A stretch of DNA of 64,000 bases. It comes from Woeseiaceae bacterium (GTDB lineage Bacteria > Pseudomonadota > Gammaproteobacteria > Steroidobacterales > Woeseiaceae). The translations under genes and the position numbers were made by a program. Of the stretch, positions 17,063 through 25,943 are shown piece by piece. The notes under the pieces are model-generated. The model was not told where the DNA came from and did no database searches. It saw nothing but the letters and a program-made list of their open reading frames with translations. Position 1 is the stretch's first letter; each line of letters opens with the position of its first letter. The stretch covers positions 1-64,000 of the forward strand of contig JANQPG010000010.1 in the NCBI GenBank assembly GCA_028289545.1, written 5' to 3'.

Positions 17063-17212
17063 ATGACTATGCGCATGATGCGCACGGACCGTCTGCCTGC
17101 GGCCGCGTGCACCCCGGTTGTTGTGTCGCCTTGCGGCCATCCACCGGCCGGCGCGCCGGTGTTTTTGAGTGCACAAAGACATTCAGGAGAGAATCATGAC
17201 CTCAACAAGTAA
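17063..17212 (+). CDS. Short open frame with good ribosome-binding site; possible gene remnant
   Basis: A 49-codon frame starts at an ATG preceded by GAGGATAAG. It begins M-T-M-R-M-M-R and is rich in Pro, Ala and Cys, with no recognisable domain. It overlaps the start of the ABC ATPase gene by 17 nt in another frame. It may be a small peptide, a translational leader for the ATPase, or the stub of a larger gene deleted between the small secreted protein and the ABC genes. No homology is recognised. Confidence 0.3.
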   Translation: MTMRMMRTDRLPAAACTPVVVSPCGHPPAGAPVFLSAQRHSGENHDLNK

Positions 17213-17948
17213 CGCTCTGGAAGCAAAAGCACTCAGCAAAACCTTCGGCAAGACGGTTGCGCTCGACAAGCTCGATCTCGCCGTTCCGGCAGGTGAGGTT
17301 GTCTGTCTGCTCGGCGCAAACGGTGCCGGCAAGACCACAACGATCAACCTGTTCCTCGGCTTTCTCGAACCGAGCAACGGCGCTGCGTTCGTGGACGGGA
17401 TCGAGGTGGCCAAAGCGCCGTTCGACGCGCGCAAGCGGCTGGCGTATCTGCCTGAGTCCGTGGCGCTGTATCCCAAGCTGACCGGTCTGGAGAACATTGC
17501 GTTCTTCGACAAGCTCGCGGGCCGCGAGCGATCGGCAGCCGAGTTGTCGGGTCTGCTCAACGCGGCCGGCCTTCCCGAAGAAGCGCATCACAGACGCACG
17601 TCCACCTACTCGAAGGGAATGCGGCAGAAGGTCGGTATTGCGATAGCGATGGCGAGGGAAGCCCGGGCGCTGTTGCTCGACGAGCCGTTGTCCGGGCTGG
17701 ATCCGTCCGCGGCAAACAGTCTCGGTGAACTGATCTGTCGCCTGCGCGACGACGGTTGCGCCGTGCTCATGGCCACTCACGATATTTTCAGGGCCAAGGA
17801 AATTGGCAACCGCATTGGCATCATGATGCAGGGGCGGCTGGTCAACCTGCTCGACACCGAGGCGCTTGACGCCAGGGAGATCGAGCAGATCTATCTCGCG
17901 CATCTGCACGAGGCGAATGGCGGCGATCCGGCGGAGCGGGCAGCATGA
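17196..17948 (+). CDS. ABC transporter ATP-binding protein (ABC-2 type system)
   Basis: A 250-residue ATPase with Walker A G-A-N-G-A-G-K-T-T, the signature Y-S-K-G-M-R-Q-K in place of L-S-G-G-Q (usual for ABC-2 exporters), Walker B L-L-L-D-E-P-L-S-G-L-D-P and the switch His in M-A-T-H-D. The ATG at 17196 has AGGAGAG 5 nt upstream; an in-frame GTG at 17169 lacks a site. Its stop overlaps the start of the first permease (ATGA). With the two DUF3526-like permeases it forms a full ABC-2 transporter of the NosFY-like group. The transported substrate is not apparent. Confidence 0.92.
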   Translation: MTSTSNALEAKALSKTFGKTVALDKLDLAVPAGEVVCLLGANGAGKTTTINLFLGFLEPSNGAAFVDGIEVAKAPFDARKRLAYLPESVALYPKLTGLENIAFFDKLAGRERSAAELSGLLNAAGLPEEAHHRRTSTYSKGMRQKVGIAIAMAREARALLLDEPLSGLDPSAANSLGELICRLRDDGCAVLMATHDIFRAKEIGNRIGIMMQGRLVNLLDTEALDAREIEQIYLAHLHEANGGDPAERAA

Positions 17949-19369
17949 GCAGCGCCATCGTCAAGAAAGACCTCCTTGTTTTGCGCCGCGAATCGCTGAT
18001 GAAAGCGCTGCTGGCTGTGATTCTGCTGTTGCTGGCTGCAAGCCTAGCGGCGGGTATGCAGCGCGAGCAGGTTTTCGACAAGGAGAAAGCCGCCGCCGAA
18101 CTGACGGACAAGGCCGTCTGGATGAATCAGGGCGATCGCAATCCGCATTCCGCGGCTCATTTTTCCCGTTACGCATTCAGGCCCGCTTCGCCGCTGGCGC
18201 TTATCGACCCCGGCACGAGCGACTTTGCCGGGCTGGCGGTCTGGATGGAGGCGCACTATCAGGATCCCGCCGTGTTCCGGCGCGCCGAGGACGGCGGCGA
18301 GTTGAGCCGCTACACGCAATTGACGCCAGCCTTTCTGCTGCTGACCGCCGCGCCGCTACTCGTGTTCCTGATGATGTCGGCCAGCATTGCCGGCGAGCGA
18401 GAGGACGGCACCCTCCGCCAGCTACTGGCTGCCGGCGTCAGCGGCAAGCAGTTTTTCAGAGGCAAGCTCGGGGCCGGCCTGCGGCTCACGATGACGGTGT
18501 TTACCCTAGCGTTTCTGATCCTGTCGGCGTTTGCGCTACTAACGACGCCCGCCGCCGTTGAAGCGGACGCGATCGTCCGGCTTATCGGGCTGTTTGTCGT
18601 GTTTTCCGTGTATCTCGCAATCTGCGTCGCGGTTGCCCTCGGCGTGTCTGCGCTGTTTCGTACGCGTCAGGCCGCGTTTCTGGCACTTGCCGGCGTTTGG
18701 GTGCTCGCGGCTGTGCTACTGCCGCGTCTTGCCGCGGACGTCGGCACGAGCATCCATCCGCAGCCCGACGCCCGTGAGGTATCGAGTCAGCTGAGAGCGG
18801 CCTCGTACACGTTCTACGAGGACAAGGAACGGCAGGAGCGGATCGAACAAGACCTGCTGAGAGAACACGGCGTTGCGACCGTCGAAGAGCTGCCGGTTAA
18901 CTACGCAGCGTTCCGGCTTCAGATCAGCGAGGAGCTGTCGATACCGGAATTCGAGCGTGTGTACTCGGGGCTCGAGGATCGTTATTCGGCACAGGACAAC
19001 ACCGCCCGCTGGTTCTCCTTGTTAACACCCGCAATTACGGCGGCGAAGCTGTCGCGAGGTATCGCCGGTACGGACCGGGCGCATCAGCATGCGTTTACCA
19101 CGGCTGCGGAGCTGCACCGGCGCGACATGATCAAGCTCCTGAACGAGGACTACATGTTCAACGCCGGCAATGACGATGTCCCGTACACAGCGGACGCGAC
19201 GCTGTGGGCACAGTTCGAGGACTTCGAGCATCAACCGCCCACCCTTGGCGCCGCTTTCGGCGCCTACGTCAAGGATGTGCTGCTGCTGCTCGCATGGCTT
19301 GCCGCAGCACTCGTCTTCGCGCGCAGCGTTGTCGTTCGCGCGGTCCGGCATGAGGTACGCTCGGCATGA
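17945..19369 (+). CDS. ABC-2 type permease, DUF3526-like (first of a pair)
   Basis: 474 residues. One N-terminal helix (about 20-37) is followed by a roughly 100-residue extracytoplasmic segment, then a cluster of helices from about 120 to 275 containing the A-G-E-R-E-D-G-T-L-R-Q-L-L coupling motif of ABC-2 permeases. A second large periplasmic loop (about 276-440) precedes a final helix (V-L-L-L-L-A-W-L-A-A-A-L-V-F-A-R). This layout is that of DUF3526 permeases. It overlaps both the ATPase gene and the second permease by 4 nt, so the three are translated together and probably form a heterodimeric pore. Confidence 0.85.
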   Translation: MSSAIVKKDLLVLRRESLMKALLAVILLLLAASLAAGMQREQVFDKEKAAAELTDKAVWMNQGDRNPHSAAHFSRYAFRPASPLALIDPGTSDFAGLAVWMEAHYQDPAVFRRAEDGGELSRYTQLTPAFLLLTAAPLLVFLMMSASIAGEREDGTLRQLLAAGVSGKQFFRGKLGAGLRLTMTVFTLAFLILSAFALLTTPAAVEADAIVRLIGLFVVFSVYLAICVAVALGVSALFRTRQAAFLALAGVWVLAAVLLPRLAADVGTSIHPQPDAREVSSQLRAASYTFYEDKERQERIEQDLLREHGVATVEELPVNYAAFRLQISEELSIPEFERVYSGLEDRYSAQDNTARWFSLLTPAITAAKLSRGIAGTDRAHQHAFTTAAELHRRDMIKLLNEDYMFNAGNDDVPYTADATLWAQFEDFEHQPPTLGAAFGAYVKDVLLLLAWLAAALVFARSVVVRAVRHEVRSA

Positions 19370-20772
19370 CGGCGGGCATTCTGTATCACGAACGGCTGAA
19401 CTTCCTTGTTCGCGGACCGGCATTGCCGGCCGTCCTGCTCATTGTGATCGCAATTGTCTACGCCGGCTGGAGCGGCGATCGCTGGCGCGACGCGCGAGCC
19501 GCCAGTCTCGAGACCTTCGAGGCAGAGCAGCTCGAGGCCCTCGACACATGGCGCAGCGACCTCCGGGATATCGAATCCGGTCAGGCCGAGCCGTCACCCT
19601 ATTCGGCGAATCCGATGGGAATCTCCTTTCCGGCCGTGCTGCCACCGGCGTCGCTTGGCGATTTTGCCGTGGGTCACGCAGACCTGCATCCCGCCAGCGG
19701 ACTGATTTCCACGTGGCGAAATCTGTCCAGCATTTTCGGGCGCTACCAGTTCGACAATCCATCGACGCTCGCGGCCAGCTCGTTCGACGTGGCACTGGTT
19801 GTTGTGCTCCTGCTGCCGGTGCTGATGATTGCCGTGTCCTTCGACGTGTTGGCCGGCGAGCGGCGGCGCGGTGCGCTGGCAATGGTCCTGTCGACGCCCG
19901 TGCCGTTGACGCGTCTGGTCTGGACCCGGCTCTTGTTTCGCAACGGCCTCTTGTGGCTTGCAGCCGTGCTGGCAATGGCGGCGCTGGTCGTCGTCAACGA
20001 CGCGGGTGGTGATCGCTACCTGCGATTTGCCCTGTGGTTAACCGTCAGCCTCGTCTACGGATTGTTCTGGCTTGCGGTCATTGCGTTTTGTATTGCGCGC
20101 TTCCGCTCCGCGACCAACACGGCGGCTGCAATGGTGAGCCTCTGGCTCGTGCTGGCGCTTGCGATTCCGGCTTCTATTGCCACAGTGGCCGAAGCCGCTT
20201 ACCCGACCCCGTCGAGGCTTGCGTTCCTGTCCGACGTTCGCGAGGCGCAGGGTGAGACGAACCGTAACCTGGCGAAACTCACGGAAGGGTTCCTGATGGA
20301 CCATCCGGAACTCTCCGTCGGCGACGAGGCTGTGCCGTCTTACTATCGCGCGGCGTTTCTGTCCAACCAGGCGGCGCGCGAAAACACCCGTCCGATACTC
20401 GATGCCTACGAGGCCGCACGTGCCGGTCGGGCGCAAACGCTGCGATTGGCGCAGTACCTGTCGCCATCGATCATTGCACAGCGCCTGCTAGTTACCGCGG
20501 CGGGCGCGGACCTGGACCGCCAGCATCGGTTCCAGGCACAGGCGCGCGAGGCGCTCGACCGACTGGCAGAGGCGATCGGTCCGGCCGTTGTTTCCCGCAA
20601 CCGGCTGCCGCTGACCGAGTTCGATACGCTCGAACCCTTCGCTTTCGAAGATCGGACGTCAGCGGCGATTGCAGCGGACGCAGCGGCGCCCGTTGTGTTC
20701 CTGCTCGTGCTTAGCTTGCTCGTCGGGATGCTCGCGCATCGCCGACTGAGTGCAGCCGTTCTCGATGATTGA
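19366..20772 (+). CDS. ABC-2 type permease, DUF3526-like (second of a pair)
   Basis: 468 residues, built like the preceding permease: N-terminal helix (A-V-L-L-I-V-I-A-I-V-Y-A), a periplasmic loop, the A-G-E-R-R-R-G-A-L-A-M-V-L motif after the second membrane region, four to five helices between about 140 and 280, a long loop, and a last helix (V-V-F-L-L-V-L-S-L-L-V-G-M-L-A). Both proteins share a loop in which Y-x-A-A-F/R-type residues precede the last third. It is the final gene of the ABC operon. No terminator with a T-run is seen in the 97 bp before the convergent hydrolase. Confidence 0.85.
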   Translation: MTAGILYHERLNFLVRGPALPAVLLIVIAIVYAGWSGDRWRDARAASLETFEAEQLEALDTWRSDLRDIESGQAEPSPYSANPMGISFPAVLPPASLGDFAVGHADLHPASGLISTWRNLSSIFGRYQFDNPSTLAASSFDVALVVVLLLPVLMIAVSFDVLAGERRRGALAMVLSTPVPLTRLVWTRLLFRNGLLWLAAVLAMAALVVVNDAGGDRYLRFALWLTVSLVYGLFWLAVIAFCIARFRSATNTAAAMVSLWLVLALAIPASIATVAEAAYPTPSRLAFLSDVREAQGETNRNLAKLTEGFLMDHPELSVGDEAVPSYYRAAFLSNQAARENTRPILDAYEAARAGRAQTLRLAQYLSPSIIAQRLLVTAAGADLDRQHRFQAQAREALDRLAEAIGPAVVSRNRLPLTEFDTLEPFAFEDRTSAAIAADAAAPVVFLLVLSLLVGMLAHRRLSAAVLDD

Positions 20773-20869
20773 GCAAAGACGAACGTTGAAGCGTCGGCTG
20801 ACGTCTTGTCGCCGTGCGGACTCGCCGTCGCCTGCACCCGCGCTCGACGTCTTCGAGGTTTAACGGGAC

Positions 20870-21811
20870 TCAGTTCGCCGGAGTGTGGGCTTTCGCCGAA
20901 TCGCCGGCGGGCGTCCGATTTCGGGCCACGAACGCCGCAACATCGCGTTCGTACTTCTCGAGTGCCGCCTCGTCAGCGCCTTCATAGGCGGTGAAAGAAG
21001 CTCCGCTGGCTCTTCCGCGCGTGACCTCCCGAAGCGGGCCTTCATGGAGAGAGTGCCCTGCGTTTTCATAAAAAAGAAACTCGATCGGGCGGCCCTTTTC
21101 CTGAAGCGATGTGACCCACCGCTCCAGCGACTCGGGCGATGATGGAGACGTCCTGGTCCAGATGTAATCGGTCTCCGAGCGGCCGGCCCAGTTGTCTTTG
21201 CTGCCGAAAGCAATGATCGTCGGAATAGCGATGTCTCCGATAGCGTAACCGTTCGCGGCGGGCGCCTCGGCAATGACACCAGTTATACGCTTGCCCGCGA
21301 GCTCGGTTGCGGCGTGCAGAACCACGCGGGCGCCGTTCGATGCACCGTACAGGAAGATGTCCCGGCTGCTCCAGCGCTCATCTTTGGCGGCGTAGTCGAC
21401 AGCGCCCTTGAAAACACCCCAGATCATGTTTTGCTTGCCGACGTTCACGACTTTGCGCGTGACAAAACGCCAGTCCTGGAATCCGTTCATCTCGTAGGAA
21501 TCAAAGGAAATGGTTGCGAAGCCGAGGCGGCGGAACATCTGCACCCGCGCGCGATCGTCTTCGCGGAACCCGGCGCCGCCATGTGCGTACACCATGACCG
21601 GAGCCCGTTTTGCTTCGTCGGGAACCCAGATCTCGACGGCCGGATGGTCCGGGTCGAATTCGGCAAACGGCGCGCGCGTCGTAAACCATCCTCTCGAACC
21701 TACAGCCTCGAGCCCGGGGAGAGATAATGAAGCCGGCTCGATCGATTCTGCGCGGCTCAACACGGCGAACAAGATGAGCGCAAGCGCAAAAGCTGCCTTC
21801 TGGATCGGCAT
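20870..21811 (-). CDS. Secreted alpha/beta hydrolase (dienelactone-hydrolase-like)
   Basis: A 313-residue protein with a signal peptide (A-A-F-A-L-A-L-I-L-F-A-V-L-S-R-A) and an alpha/beta-hydrolase fold. The oxyanion region is Y-A-H-G-G-A-G-F, the nucleophile Ser is in Y-G-A-S-N-G-A-R, the acid Asp in F-G-S-K-D-N-W and the His in E-N-A-G-H-S-L-H. The ATG at 21811 was chosen because AGGGAGACC lies 3-11 nt before it; the ATG six codons upstream overlaps that site. It resembles periplasmic dienelactone-hydrolase family esterases. It stands alone between the ABC operon (convergent) and the mechanosensitive-channel gene, so the context gives no substrate. Confidence 0.82.
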   Translation of the reverse strand: MPIQKAAFALALILFAVLSRAESIEPASLSLPGLEAVGSRGWFTTRAPFAEFDPDHPAVEIWVPDEAKRAPVMVYAHGGAGFREDDRARVQMFRRLGFATISFDSYEMNGFQDWRFVTRKVVNVGKQNMIWGVFKGAVDYAAKDERWSSRDIFLYGASNGARVVLHAATELAGKRITGVIAEAPAANGYAIGDIAIPTIIAFGSKDNWAGRSETDYIWTRTSPSSPESLERWVTSLQEKGRPIEFLFYENAGHSLHEGPLREVTRGRASGASFTAYEGADEAALEKYERDVAAFVARNRTPAGDSAKAHTPAN

Positions 21812-22017
21812 TTTGGTCTCCCTATGCAATAAAAGCCTTCAAAGTAGGCTTATAGGGCGCTGTCCCGAGATTGGTTACAAAAATTTCAGCATTTGCGCGT
21901 GCGCCCAGGCCGGGCGGCACATTCTTGTGTTCGGACGCTACGGGGACCATTTCTCCATGCTCGGACTGGACGGCGCCAGCGGTGCATGGCAACCGCCGGC
22001 GCTGCAAGAGTGCCGGA

Positions 22018-23193
22018 TCAGTCCACGACCCTACGCGCCCAGTGGTCAGCAACGGCCTTGGCAGCGTCCTTGCCACCAAGTCCGAAAGCGATAGCGGCGG
22101 CGACGGCGACGCTGCCGATCGTAAATCCGAACGCCATGTTGACTATGTTGTCCGCCAGGCCCATGGATTTGAGGCCCATCGCAAGCACCAGGCCAAGAAT
22201 GGCGACGCGGGCAACGTTCGCGAGCCCCGGGCTGCCGCCTTCCGAGATCTTCCCATGCGCCAGTGAGCTCAGAAAATTGCCGATGACGAGGATCAGCCCT
22301 CCGACGAGGAGCCCGCCGCCGAACTCAAGTACGCGAGCGAATATGCTGGAGATCACCTCGATACCCAGAACGTTCACGGCGGCCGTTGCGGCAGCCATCA
22401 TCGAGAACAGCATGATTGCGCTGCTGATGAGCTTCATGGGCGTAAACGACGCGCTGAACAGCCCTTCGATGCCGAGCTTGGCGGGAAGTGTGTTGATGTT
22501 CGCTCCTTCGAGGAGACCGCTCAACATATAGATGACAAATTTGGTGACAAAATAGGCGACGAGCAGGATGATTCCGGCACCCACCAGGTTTGGCACAGCG
22601 GCCATGAGTTTCTGAATCATTGCGGAGGCCGGGTCGGAAATCGATGGGATGTCGAGAACCCCTAACGCGGACACCACAATCGGCAGCAGAATGGCGCCGA
22701 ATACAAATGCGCTGCCGAACGCGGCAACCTTTATGTCGTCGTTTCCTGTGCGTTGTGCAATCTGAGCGTCCAACTTCCCGAGCCCCAGCCCCACGATCTC
22801 GGACACGATCTTGGCAATCACCCAGCCGGCATACGCGATCACACCGGCGCCAATGATGTTCGGCACGGCCGCCGTGAACTTACTGACCATCTCTTCGAGC
22901 GGCGCCAGCACGTCGGTAAGGCCGAAGTGCTGCAGGACGGCCATTAGCACAAATATTGTGAGTACCGCTTTGATCAGTGACGCGATCGGCGATGCCAGGT
23001 CGGTTACGGACCCATCGGGATTGGTCCGATAAAGAAACTGAGCCTTTTTCAGCATTCGCGACACGGTGCCGGTGAGGATCCTGACGATGAAAAGGCCTAC
23101 GATCAGAATAGCCAGCCCAATGAGCGCCTGACCCAGCGTACCGGTCAGCGCCGGTCCCAGGTAATCGTTCAAGGTTTCGATGATTTCATTCAT
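22018..23193 (-). CDS. Mechanosensitive-channel-like membrane protein (conserved TM-helix repeats)
   Basis: 391 residues, very hydrophobic, with about ten predicted helices arranged as repeated units of the 'conserved TM helix' family (PF05552 type): A-V-P-N-I-I-G-A-G-V-I-A-Y and A-V-P-N-L-V-G-A-G-I-I-L-L are two copies of the same unit, and the end carries A-A-A-I-A-F-G-L-G-G-K-D-A-A-K, a mark of this group. The soluble MscS beta domain is missing, so this is a CmpX-like relative rather than a full MscS channel. The ATG at 23193 follows an AGGAAAAAG site. It lies about 50 nt after the DUF481 gene on the same strand, so both may respond to envelope or osmotic stress. Confidence 0.82.
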   Translation of the reverse strand: MNEIIETLNDYLGPALTGTLGQALIGLAILIVGLFIVRILTGTVSRMLKKAQFLYRTNPDGSVTDLASPIASLIKAVLTIFVLMAVLQHFGLTDVLAPLEEMVSKFTAAVPNIIGAGVIAYAGWVIAKIVSEIVGLGLGKLDAQIAQRTGNDDIKVAAFGSAFVFGAILLPIVVSALGVLDIPSISDPASAMIQKLMAAVPNLVGAGIILLVAYFVTKFVIYMLSGLLEGANINTLPAKLGIEGLFSASFTPMKLISSAIMLFSMMAAATAAVNVLGIEVISSIFARVLEFGGGLLVGGLILVIGNFLSSLAHGKISEGGSPGLANVARVAILGLVLAMGLKSMGLADNIVNMAFGFTIGSVAVAAAIAFGLGGKDAAKAVADHWARRVVD

Positions 23194-23246
23194 TTCTTTT
23201 TCCTGGTTGGGTTCAAGCAACCGCAGCCAAACGGTCTCGGCAAGCG

Positions 23247-23975
23247 CTAAAACGCATAGCTCAGCGAAACAGTCGTAAACGTGTCCGTTTTCTCGGTGCC
23301 CGGCAGCACGTCGGAGTTGTTTTTAACGGCAAACGAGATAATCAGCGCGAGGTTTTCGCGAACTTTCGCGCTCAGCGACGAGTTCGTTTCGATATATGTG
23401 TTGTCCGAGCTGTGTTCGACGCTCAGAGTTTGCGTGAACTCGGATGTCTCGGAGATAGCCCAACGGTAGTCACCGCCGAGATACACGATCGTATCGTTCT
23501 GGCTGCTGCCATCGCGTAAGTCCGCCTGTCTTGCGCCGGCGCCTATCTCCAGGTTCAAGACATGCTGTTCAGTGTCGATGAGCCGCCGACCGTAGCCGAT
23601 CGTTTCCCGCAGCTGCTGATCGTAGGCGCTGAATTCGTCCCGGTCCCAGTTAACGAGACCAAACAAATAATTGCTATCCGAAAACGCATACTTGCTCTTC
23701 CAGGCGAGACTGATCGCTTCGGCCGTTGTCACGCCGGAAGTGTCGGCCCGAATGGCCGCGCCGTTTAGCGAGTGACTCCAGAGCTCGTAGTTCCACCACA
23801 GATCGAGATTGGCGTTGACGCTTTCATTATCCGAGTTTCCGCTTGTGGCAAGCAGCCCCAGGCCAACTTGCCCCGAGAACCCTTCCTTATCCTGCGCATA
23901 GCCAACCGTCACGGTCATGAGAATGACGACGGCGCAGAGGCATCGGGCAGTCAACATCGATCTGGCAGTGAGCAT
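23247..23975 (-). CDS. DUF481 outer-membrane beta-barrel protein
   Basis: 242 residues from the chosen ATG. A signal peptide ends near V-G-Y-A-Q, followed by alternating polar and aromatic strands (G-L-L-A-T-S-G-N-S-D-N near the start, aromatic C-terminal V-S-L-S-Y-A-F), the layout of DUF481/YdiY-type outer-membrane barrels. The terminal Phe fits the BAM-recognition signal. Longer starts exist upstream but only add a segment that does not resemble a signal peptide; an ATG six codons further in is also possible. It precedes the mechanosensitive-like gene. Function of the family is not established. Confidence 0.82.
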   Translation of the reverse strand: MLTARSMLTARCLCAVVILMTVTVGYAQDKEGFSGQVGLGLLATSGNSDNESVNANLDLWWNYELWSHSLNGAAIRADTSGVTTAEAISLAWKSKYAFSDSNYLFGLVNWDRDEFSAYDQQLRETIGYGRRLIDTEQHVLNLEIGAGARQADLRDGSSQNDTIVYLGGDYRWAISETSEFTQTLSVEHSSDNTYIETNSSLSAKVRENLALIISFAVKNNSDVLPGTEKTDTFTTVSLSYAF

Positions 23976-24131
23976 AACAATCTCTGAATTTCGTGGCGCC
24001 GCAGCAAACAATTCGGCGGGCAGTGTAAGCAACTGAGGCGCCGGGACGTGGAAACGTAACAATAGTTTGCAATCTCGCGCGGTCTTTACGGCGTGTGCCG
24101 TTGCTGCGAGTTTCGTAAGGTCGAAACGGCT

Positions 24132-24551
24132 TCAGTTATTGAAAACCTTCGAGGCCAAACCGCCGAGCATGCCGCTGACCTTGTCCGAGCCAAGCAGGCT
24201 TCCGCCGCTGCTGGCCTTGTCGATAAGCTGCGGTACCACGTCAGCGAGCGCGCCTTTCGCTTCTTCCGTGCCAATGCCGAGGCGCCGTGCAAAGTCATTG
24301 ATCTTTCCGGAGCCGATGACGTGCTCAAACTCGTCCGGCGTGAGCGCGTCGTTGTCCCCGTCGCCTAACCAGGATTGGAGTTTGTCAGCGGTACCGCCGC
24401 TCAAGCTGGAGAACTGGCCAGCGATGTTTTCGAGATCGAAGTCTTTACCGGCATCCAGCAACTCGCCCAGCGCCGACTCCGCGTTCCGAGCGTTGTTACT
24501 TACCGAAAGCCGCTGCATGAGCATTTGTGTTGCCAGGCTTTTGAGGTCCAT
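24132..24551 (-). CDS. YidB/DUF937-family protein
   Basis: 139 residues, mostly helical. The C-terminal half, with L-T-P-D-E-F-E-H-V-I-G-S-G-K-I, the small F-A-R-R-L-G-I motif, L-P-Q/V-P-Q-L-I-D and a Gly-rich tail, fits the YidB/DUF937 family, whose role is unknown. CTGGAG lies 6 nt before the ATG. It is divergent from the OmpA-domain gene that opens the large GTPase block, sharing a 236-bp region that contains a 13-bp inverted repeat, so it may be co-regulated with that block. Confidence 0.78.
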   Translation of the reverse strand: MDLKSLATQMLMQRLSVSNNARNAESALGELLDAGKDFDLENIAGQFSSLSGGTADKLQSWLGDGDNDALTPDEFEHVIGSGKINDFARRLGIGTEEAKGALADVVPQLIDKASSGGSLLGSDKVSGMLGGLASKVFNN

Positions 24552-24610
24552 GAGAACTCCAGAGGGTTACCAAAAGGAACGGCATCGTAACCAACCATCA
24601 CGATTTCGAT

Positions 24611-24662
24611 TGTGAACTTTTGTGTCGCCAGGTCGGCCGCCACGCTGTAACAAAAGTTCACA
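24611..24662. promoter_or_regulatory. 13-bp perfect inverted repeat in a divergent promoter region
   Basis: TGTGAACTTTTGT (24611-24623) and its exact reverse complement ACAAAAGTTCACA (24650-24662) are separated by 26 bp. They lie between the YidB-like and OmpA-domain genes. The arms could be two operator half sites or a stem-loop in the 5' leader of either gene. A smaller pair GGTTAC/GTAACC is at 24565-24570 and 24587-24592. Confidence 0.6.
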
Positions 24663-24787
24663 GTTACCTTATTGCCGCGAGGGCGCGCCCGACGATATTG
24701 TCCTTGTCCGTGTTCAAGCGCCGTTACTCGGCTGCAGATCGCGAAGCCGCGAGCCGGCGAAACCGACACTTGCCTCGAGAGGCGCTC

Positions 24788-25909
24788 ATGACGGACAACG
24801 TAGACAAAAACAAGACTGTCAAGCACGCCAGGCAGTACTGGAAGCGGGTGGATAATCCGACGCCCTGGTTTCCGGGCGCAGCACTTCCGTTGTTGGTTTT
24901 GATTGGTTTGTTTCTGCTGGGCGCTACCTGGGTTGCGGCGGATATAGAGAACGATGTTTCCGGCGCGGTGGCTGCCCGCCTCGAACGCGCCGGCGTTTCG
25001 AACACCCTTGTCAAAGCAGCAGGTCAATCGGTGCTCCTAAAGGCCGATCGCTGGGAAGCGACCGAGGTGGCTTTGCACACGATAGCCCGCTCCACGCTTT
25101 GCGAAACCTGGCTGGGCCGCTTCGAGTGTACTACCGACGTGACCGTCGATTTGCAGAGTCCGGCGCCGAGCGATCCCCTCTCAGAGCAGACACAGCGTTT
25201 TACGGTATCGACCGAGCGCGGCGGGGTTGTTCTGGTTGGCGATGTTCCCGATCGCAATGAGCACGACCGTATCCTGCACAAAGCGGAAGGGCGGTTTGCG
25301 GCGGTCAGAAACTGTATGACGATCGGCGGCGTCGACCCGACGGGGACGTTTCCCGTCGGTGCGGATGCTGCGATCGAATCGGTAACGCATTTGCTTCAGG
25401 GTCAGGCCTCATGGTCGCAGGGTTTGCTGTCCGTGAGGGGTACTGCGGTCCCGGAGGACGTTGCAAGGGTGAAAGATGTGTTCGGCGGCATCGATGAGGA
25501 TGCGCGAGGCGATATAAGCGTGCTTTCGGTTGCGCCGCCAAGAGACTGCAATCAGCAGTTCAGAGAATTGCTTGCCGACAACCGGATTCACTTCAAGACG
25601 GCCAGCGCAATACTGGAAACGCGCAGTCAGGCCTTGCTGGAAGATCTTGCGGCACTCGCAAGATCGTGTCCCGGGGAGCTGACTGTCGAGGGGCATACCG
25701 ACAACAGCGGAGATGCTGACATGAACAAGCTCTTGAGTTTCGAGCGGGCTTCGAGCGTGCGCGGCGCGCTTGGCGCGCTGGGCGTGGATTTGAACCGTGT
25801 GACCGCGGTGGGATTTGGAGAGGAGCGCCCCGTCGCCGAAAACACGACGTTAGACGGCCGCGCCCAAAACCGGCGGATCGAGATCGTCGTTCGGCAAACC
25901 ACGCCTTGA
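24788..25909 (+). CDS. Inner-membrane-anchored OmpA-domain protein with BON-like region
   Basis: 373 residues. A short cytoplasmic N-terminus and one transmembrane helix (about 37-55, A-L-P-L-L-V-L-I-G-L-F-L-L-G-A) are followed by BON-like folds in the periplasm (G-G-V-V-L-V-G-D-V-P) and a C-terminal OmpA/MotB peptidoglycan-binding domain with V-E-G-H-T-D-N-S-G and N-K-L-L-S-F-E-R-A. The ATG at 24788 was chosen over an upstream in-frame start because the preceding part has no structure and AGAGG lies just before this ATG. It opens the block that includes the phosphorelay and the GTPase, and resembles the OmpA-domain protein at 29063 in design. Confidence 0.87.
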   Translation: MTDNVDKNKTVKHARQYWKRVDNPTPWFPGAALPLLVLIGLFLLGATWVAADIENDVSGAVAARLERAGVSNTLVKAAGQSVLLKADRWEATEVALHTIARSTLCETWLGRFECTTDVTVDLQSPAPSDPLSEQTQRFTVSTERGGVVLVGDVPDRNEHDRILHKAEGRFAAVRNCMTIGGVDPTGTFPVGADAAIESVTHLLQGQASWSQGLLSVRGTAVPEDVARVKDVFGGIDEDARGDISVLSVAPPRDCNQQFRELLADNRIHFKTASAILETRSQALLEDLAALARSCPGELTVEGHTDNSGDADMNKLLSFERASSVRGALGALGVDLNRVTAVGFGEERPVAENTTLDGRAQNRRIEIVVRQTTP

Positions 25910-25943
25910 ACCGATATCGGGCGACGCTTCATAGGTGTAGAGA

